Of a stretch of DNA of 9,752 nt, positions 6,675 through 9,752 are shown piece by piece. The notes under the pieces are model-generated. The model saw nothing but the letters and a program-made list of their open reading frames with translations, did no database searches and was not told the DNA's origin. The stretch comes from JAZQNC01 sp045536155. Lineage in GTDB: Bacteria; Bacillota; Clostridia; Oscillospirales; CAG-272. Position numbers and translations under genes: made by a program. Each line of letters opens with the position of its first letter. Positions within the stretch are counted from its first letter, which is position 1. The stretch lies in contig JAZSMZ010000003.1 in NCBI GenBank assembly GCA_045536155.1, positions 1 through 9,752 on the forward strand. The letters run 5' to 3'.

Positions 6675-6699
6675 AATAACACCTTTTTTCGCATCATTG

Positions 6700-6719
6700 A
6701 ATACAATAAGGATTGTATT
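6700..6719. repeat. Perfect 8-4-8 inverted repeat in a 5' leader
   Basis: AATACAAT-AAGG-ATTGTATT lies in the roughly 94-base leader of the polytopic membrane protein gene, about 25 bases before its ATG. In RNA it would form an 8-bp, A/U-rich hairpin with a four-base loop; in DNA it could be an operator downstream of the promoter. Confidence 0.5.
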
Positions 6720-6774
6720 TAAAGTAAAAATCACCTTGTTTGATAAAGCTGTGCCGCTGAATCTCACGGGTAAC

Positions 6775-6803
6775 ATTATACCACATAATCATTTGTTTTT
6801 CAA
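6775..6803 (-). promoter_or_regulatory. Promoter of the polytopic membrane protein gene
   Basis: TTGAAA (6803-6798), a 17-base spacer and TATAAT (6780-6775) on the minus strand, with TGG before the -10 (extended -10). The start is predicted near 6768. It is the minus-strand half of a divergent promoter region; the opposing promoter begins about 100 bases away. Confidence 0.85.
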
Positions 6804-6812
6804 GATAAAAAA

Positions 6813-6831
6813 CCAATTATTAAGAAATTGG
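6813..6831. repeat. Inverted repeat between divergent promoters
   Basis: CCAATT-ATTAAGA-AATTGG is a 6-bp dyad with a seven-base centre, sited between the divergent promoters and just upstream of the minus-strand -35. It is short and A/T-rich, so chance is a fair explanation. Confidence 0.25.
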
Positions 6832-6883
6832 AAGATTATTCCGTGAAAAACGACAAAAGCGATCGCTGTATCGGTAAAAAATA

Positions 6884-6899
6884 TTTTTGTGGGCAAAAA
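6884..6899. repeat. Inverted repeat just upstream of the lipoprotein promoter
   Basis: TTTTTG-TGGG-CAAAAA is a perfect 6-4-6 dyad ending two bases before the -35 of the lipoprotein gene. An operator or activator site is possible. The low complexity of the arms weakens the case. Confidence 0.3.
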
Positions 6900-6901
6900 A
6901 C

Positions 6902-6930
6902 TTGACTATTATTGGCCGACATGCTAAAAT
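6902..6930 (+). promoter_or_regulatory. Promoter of the beta-helix lipoprotein gene
   Basis: TTGACT (6902-6907), a 17-base spacer and TAAAAT (6925-6930), preceded by TGC (extended -10). The predicted start is near 6937. The ribosome binding site AAGGA (6956-6960) lies ten bases before the ATG. Confidence 0.8.
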
Positions 6931-6970
6931 GAAAACAAATAAGATGTATTCAAAAAAGGAATATTAGCTC

Positions 6971-8101
6971 ATGAAAAAACTAATCTGTTGTATTATCACC
7001 CTTACTGTTCTCTTCGCGATATTTACCGGATGTGCATCAAACGCAGGCGAAACGGTGTCAGACAGCCTGCAAAATGACACCTCAGCAGCCACCAACGCCC
7101 CCGAAAGAGAAGACAAAGATCTTCCCTCCAACAAGGGATATCTTATCGCTACCGATTACGTTCCGGCCGACGGTGTTACCGACGTTTCGGATACACTGCA
7201 AGATCTTATACTTAAAAACCCCAACAGCACTATATACTTTCCCGACGGTGTTTACATTTTAAGAAGACCGATCATGACCCCTTCAAATCCCGATAAAAGC
7301 GTTGATCTCCAGCTTTCGAACTTCGCCTGCCTTAAGGCATCGGATAATTGGAAAAATCCCGAGGCAATGATCCGTCTGGGCGCTATCGGCGGTGCGAACA
7401 ACATCTCAACTCCCGGCAGCAACTACGGCATCAGCGGCGGTATAATCGACGGCTCGGGAAGAGCTAAGGGAATATCGATCGACGGCGGACGCGAAACATA
7501 TATTCGCAACGTAAATATTAAAAACGTCACCGTTGGCATTCACATCAAGTATGGTGCCAACAGCGGCTCGTCCGATTCGGATATCCACTCCGTTAACATC
7601 TACGGAACAGGCAGCGTTGACAGCATAGGTGTATTGTTAGAGGGTCACGACAACACGCTGACAAATATGCGTATCGGAAATGTGTTTACCGGTGTTGACG
7701 TAGCCAGCGGCGGAAATATGCTCCGAAACATACATCCTTTGTTTATCAATTCCTCTGCAACCGCCGAGCACTACGAAAAAAGCGTCGGATTTCTCGTTCG
7801 CAATCACATGAACTGGTTTGACTATTGCTACAGCGATCAGTTTGCCGTTGCATTTCATACCTGGGGCGGGGGCACGTTCAAAAATTGCTACTGCTATTGG
7901 TATTCCGATAAAGAGCCCCTCCACGTTGCATTCAAAAGCGATCTGCCCTTCTTTGGAAGCATCGATACTCTTATGATAGGCGGCTTGCATCATCCCGATC
8001 ATCCAAATCAGTTTATGGATGCTGAGAATATCAGCGAAAACGGTGTCGTTGAAAATGTCTTCATGTCTGTCCGCGGTGCCACACCCACTCGTATCAGATA
8101 A
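6971..8101 (+). CDS. Lipoprotein with predicted beta-helix domain
   Basis: A 376-residue secreted protein. The N-terminus is a lipoprotein signal: basic KK, a hydrophobic core and a lipobox ending FTGC (C21), so it should be anchored on the outer face of the membrane. A Ser/Thr/Asn-rich linker follows to about residue 55. From about 60 on, the sequence resembles the pectate-lyase superfamily fold: an opening VPADGVTDVSDTLQDLI, then TIYFPDGVYIL, then short beta-strand turns rich in G, N, I and V (GGIIDGSG, YIRNVNIKNVTVGIHI, IHSVNIYG, VLLEGHDNTLTNMRIGNVFTGVDV, each differing in the rest). The C-terminal part is aromatic and Cys-rich (YCYSDQ, NCYCYWYSD). No catalytic set of a named pectate lyase or glycosidase family is recognisable, so substrate and even enzymatic activity are uncertain. 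Such proteins bind or cleave polysaccharides, or act as surface or spore-coat factors. Single-gene unit with promoter and terminator. Confidence 0.85.
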   Translation: MKKLICCIITLTVLFAIFTGCASNAGETVSDSLQNDTSAATNAPEREDKDLPSNKGYLIATDYVPADGVTDVSDTLQDLILKNPNSTIYFPDGVYILRRPIMTPSNPDKSVDLQLSNFACLKASDNWKNPEAMIRLGAIGGANNISTPGSNYGISGGIIDGSGRAKGISIDGGRETYIRNVNIKNVTVGIHIKYGANSGSSDSDIHSVNIYGTGSVDSIGVLLEGHDNTLTNMRIGNVFTGVDVASGGNMLRNIHPLFINSSATAEHYEKSVGFLVRNHMNWFDYCYSDQFAVAFHTWGGGTFKNCYCYWYSDKEPLHVAFKSDLPFFGSIDTLMIGGLHHPDHPNQFMDAENISENGVVENVFMSVRGATPTRIR

Positions 8102-8189
8102 ACCGTATATCGTCAATAAAAAGCCGACCGCACTAGGCTTTGGGTTCTAAAGGACAGTTTTAAGAATTTGTTACCTGCCGACAGAAAAG

Positions 8190-8228
8190 AGACAGAGAAT
8201 GTTTATACGTTCTCTGTCTTCTTTTATT
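8190..8228 (+). terminator. Terminator after the lipoprotein gene
   Basis: A perfect 9-bp stem, GACAGAGAA / TTCTCTGTC (10 with the flanking A-T pair), a 10-base loop, then TTCTTTTATT. It lies about 90 bases after the stop codon. Confidence 0.82.
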
Positions 8229-8313
8229 GACAAGCATTGCATTTGTATATGAAAATCATTATATAGATTTATATACTCACTTCAAATTCGAGTTTAGCTC
8301 AAAAAATACGTTA

Positions 8314-8342
8314 TTGTTTTCGTAATATTTTTCTGCTATAAT
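8314..8342 (+). promoter_or_regulatory. Promoter of the XRE regulator gene
   Basis: TTGTTT (8314-8319), a 17-base spacer and TATAAT (8337-8342), with TGC before the -10 (extended -10). The start is near 8349. The ribosome binding site AAGGA (8376-8380) lies ten bases before the ATG. Confidence 0.78.
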
Positions 8343-8390
8343 AAAGTCACCGAGTCGGAACGGAATAAATGCGAAAAGGAAAACACCATT

Positions 8391-9452
8391 ATGAAATCTA
8401 TAGGCGAAAAGATTAAAGAATACAGACAAAAGAATCATATGACACAAGAACAGCTTGCTTCATATCTCAATGTCACGTTCCAAACGGTCTCTAAATGGGA
8501 AACGGGCGTATCAAGCCCCGATTTATCCTTAATCATTCCTATTACAAAACTCTTTCATATCTCTGCTGACGAGCTACTCGGAGTCAACGACATTGAATCC
8601 GACAAAAGATATGATGAACTCAAACAGGCTTACGATTACACTTTTAACACAGAAGATTTTGCAGAACGTCAAAGAATATGTGAGATTGCAGTATCTGAAT
8701 ATCCTGGAGATATGAAGTGGTTGATCAACCTTGCTTGGGTCGTATCTAACCGTTCTTTTGAATATGAGGATAATGACAGATATATCGCAGAGCAGGAGAA
8801 AGCAATCAAACTGTTTGATGCCGTCGTAAAAAACTGTAAAGATGATATTATTAGAGGTGATGCCATTCAAGGTATCACACAACTTCTTGGTTGGCGAGGG
8901 CGCAAGGACGAAGCAAGAAAATATGCGGAAATGATTCCCGAGCGAACAATGATCTCGCGCGATGCGGTTTTAGAAAACATTTTGGAAGGCGATGAACTGA
9001 TCCAATTCAAGCAAAAGCGAATCAAGAATCACATGGAAGGTGTTCTTTGGGATCTGTCATTGATGCCTACGGTATATACCGACCTTATGCGTGATATCGT
9101 TCATGTAATGCTGCCTGATGGAAACTACATAGAATTCAATCATAATTTGTACTACGCCGTACGCAAACAAATCAACCATATGCTGAAGCATGACCCCAAT
9201 ACCTCGGTAGAAAAGATATGTGGTTTGCTGACGGAAATGAAGTCCTATGCAAAAGCATATGATGATATCGTTTTCTCAAAACCCGGTGTTTACAAATATA
9301 CGGCACCTTGGTTCGATCATATTGAAGAAGATACGCGAGAGTGGCTTGGCAATGAGGGCGAGCCGATGACGCAGGATTTCTATAAATATCTCGAAGAAGC
9401 ACAGTTTGATAGTCTGCGCAATCATGATTTATTTGATTATTTAAGAGGTTAA
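8391..9452 (+). CDS. XRE-family transcriptional regulator
   Basis: A 353-residue DNA-binding regulator. Residues about 4-64 are a textbook Cro/C1-type helix-turn-helix: IGEKIKEYRQKNHMTQEQLA, then SYLNVTFQTVSKWETGVSSPDLSLI and HISADELLGV. The pattern Q-x-VSKWE-x-G-x-x-x-P-D is typical of Firmicutes XRE proteins. The remaining 285 residues are mostly helical and resemble a TPR-like sensor array (RQRICEIAVSEYPGDMKWLINLAW, 94 onward in part; then EKAIKLFDAVVKNC and KDEARKYAEMIPER). A C-terminal portion rich in aromatic and acidic residues follows, with no recognised fold. In related proteins such regions sense a peptide, ligand or partner protein. No cognate small peptide gene was found nearby. 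Its targets are unknown; autoregulation is the default expectation. Codon and base use look more A/T-rich than the exporter operon. Confidence 0.9.
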   Translation: MKSIGEKIKEYRQKNHMTQEQLASYLNVTFQTVSKWETGVSSPDLSLIIPITKLFHISADELLGVNDIESDKRYDELKQAYDYTFNTEDFAERQRICEIAVSEYPGDMKWLINLAWVVSNRSFEYEDNDRYIAEQEKAIKLFDAVVKNCKDDIIRGDAIQGITQLLGWRGRKDEARKYAEMIPERTMISRDAVLENILEGDELIQFKQKRIKNHMEGVLWDLSLMPTVYTDLMRDIVHVMLPDGNYIEFNHNLYYAVRKQINHMLKHDPNTSVEKICGLLTEMKSYAKAYDDIVFSKPGVYKYTAPWFDHIEEDTREWLGNEGEPMTQDFYKYLEEAQFDSLRNHDLFDYLRG

Positions 9453-9651
9453 ACAGAGCCATTCAAGTGTGTATATAAATTCAGACCTTATTAAAAGTCT
9501 CCATTATGTAGGCATATTCAGTTCTCCTGCAAGTGCGCACTTACTCACCACCGAATGCGGTGATGCAACAGATAATAGCCGATACGGAATTCAATCCATA
9601 TCGGCTATTTTACTGTCCTTTATAACCCGAGGTATAAAGTTCGGTTTTTCT
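9453..9651. other. Intergenic region between converging genes
   Basis: 199 bases with no supportable gene, between the XRE gene and the minus-strand gene at the window edge. It holds a perfect 12-base palindrome AAGTGCGCACTT (9531-9542), a 5-bp hairpin CACCG-AATG-CGGTG (about 9550-9563), the long terminator hairpin and a bulged hairpin CTTTATAACC/GGTATAAAG (9618-9639). Confidence 0.5.
9574..9612 (+). terminator. Terminator between converging genes
   Basis: A perfect 11-bp stem, AATAGCCGATA / TATCGGCTATT (9574-9584 with 9599-9609), with a 14-base loop that can extend the stem by GGA/TCC. TTTTAC follows on the plus strand. It lies about 120 bases after the XRE stop. The minus-strand tail (TTATCTGTT) is weaker, but the hairpin may serve both converging genes. 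Confidence 0.8.
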
Positions 9652-9752
9652 TTATTTCAGTTTTTTTCTTGCCATCATATAATAGACGTTTATCTTATAA
9701 CCCGCCGCGCCGTAAAGACGGACGAGCCCCGAATAAGTGTAGCTCAAAAACG
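9652..9752 (-). CDS. C-terminal end of a gene running off the window
   Basis: The last 32 codons and TAA stop of a minus-strand gene whose body lies outside. The visible residues include YSGLVRLYGAAGYKINVYY and a basic tail MMARKKLK. Support for coding is the open frame to the edge, a protein-like composition with third-position G/C use like the exporter operon, and the terminator hairpin placed between the two converging genes. The product is not recognised. Confidence 0.55.
   Translation of the reverse strand, partial: FLSYTYSGLVRLYGAAGYKINVYYMMARKKLK

Larger units (their letters stand above)
8102..8390 (+). other. Intergenic region before the XRE regulator
   Basis: 289 bases with no supportable gene. 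The first part holds a weak 6-bp hairpin and the lipoprotein terminator. The middle (8230-8300) is A/T-rich and featureless apart from an isolated TTGACA at 8227-8232 with no good -10. The last 80 bases hold the regulator's promoter and ribosome binding site. Confidence 0.6.

Noticed and set aside
6675..6776. Upstream start giving a 325-residue polytopic membrane protein
   Set aside because: That ATG lies within the -10 and start-point region of the predicted promoter, so it would not be on the transcript with a ribosome site; the ATG at 6674 has AAGGTG in place.
6859..6866. GCGATCGC octamer (HIP1-like)
   Set aside because: A single copy in an intergenic region; HIP1 is meaningful only as a dispersed abundant repeat, mainly in cyanobacteria.
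8120..8141. AAAGCC / GGCTTT hairpin as the lipoprotein terminator
   Set aside because: Only six pairs and followed by GGGTTC rather than a T-run; the hairpin at 8190-8218 is a much better terminator.
8227..8232. TTGACA as a second XRE promoter
   Set aside because: No acceptable -10 occurs 16-18 bases downstream, and it overlaps the end of the lipoprotein terminator.

Overview
The window looks like chromosome from a Gram-positive, Clostridia-type bacterium (Firmicutes, possibly a gut member of the Oscillospiraceae or Lachnospiraceae). This is inferred from consensus sigma-A promoters (several with an extended -10 TGn), AAGGAG-type ribosome binding sites, moderate G+C, a lipoprotein with a Gram-positive style tether and an XRE regulator of a type common in Clostridia. 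No rRNA, tRNA, CRISPR array, insertion sequence or phage gene was found.

Layout. Bases 6-3274, read on the minus strand, form a three-gene ABC exporter operon: an ATPase (3171-2494), a first permease whose start overlaps the ATPase stop in TGATG (2494-1253) and a second permease (1160-6). Its promoter is a perfect TTGACA-17-TATAAT, and a perfect 7-4-7 inverted repeat fills the spacer, so the operon looks tightly repressed by a regulator not encoded in this window. Upstream of it, also on the minus strand, come nagB (glucosamine-6-phosphate deaminase) with its own promoter and a strong terminator; a 471-residue membrane protein with a DUF3592-like region; and a 291-residue polytopic membrane protein resembling the YwaF/TMEM164 type. 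At about 6.8 kb transcription diverges. A plus-strand lipoprotein with a predicted beta-helix (pectate-lyase-like) domain is followed by a plus-strand XRE regulator with a long helical C-terminal part. The last 101 bases hold the C-terminal end of a minus-strand gene that runs out of the window.

How the genes relate. Apart from the ABC operon, each gene has its own recognisable promoter, and most are followed by a hairpin terminator, so this is a string of single-gene units rather than one pathway. nagB feeds amino-sugar nitrogen and carbon into glycolysis, and the lipoprotein may act on or bind a polysaccharide at the cell surface. A functional link between them is not shown by the sequence.

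The points most worth a second look are regulatory: the operator-in-promoter of the ABC operon, and the junction between its two permeases. That junction holds a 19-codon open frame in the same frame as the downstream permease, an in-frame TAA lying beside a strong Shine-Dalgarno sequence, and a hairpin that separates this Shine-Dalgarno from the start codon. I found no clear case for a wholly new defence or mobile system here.
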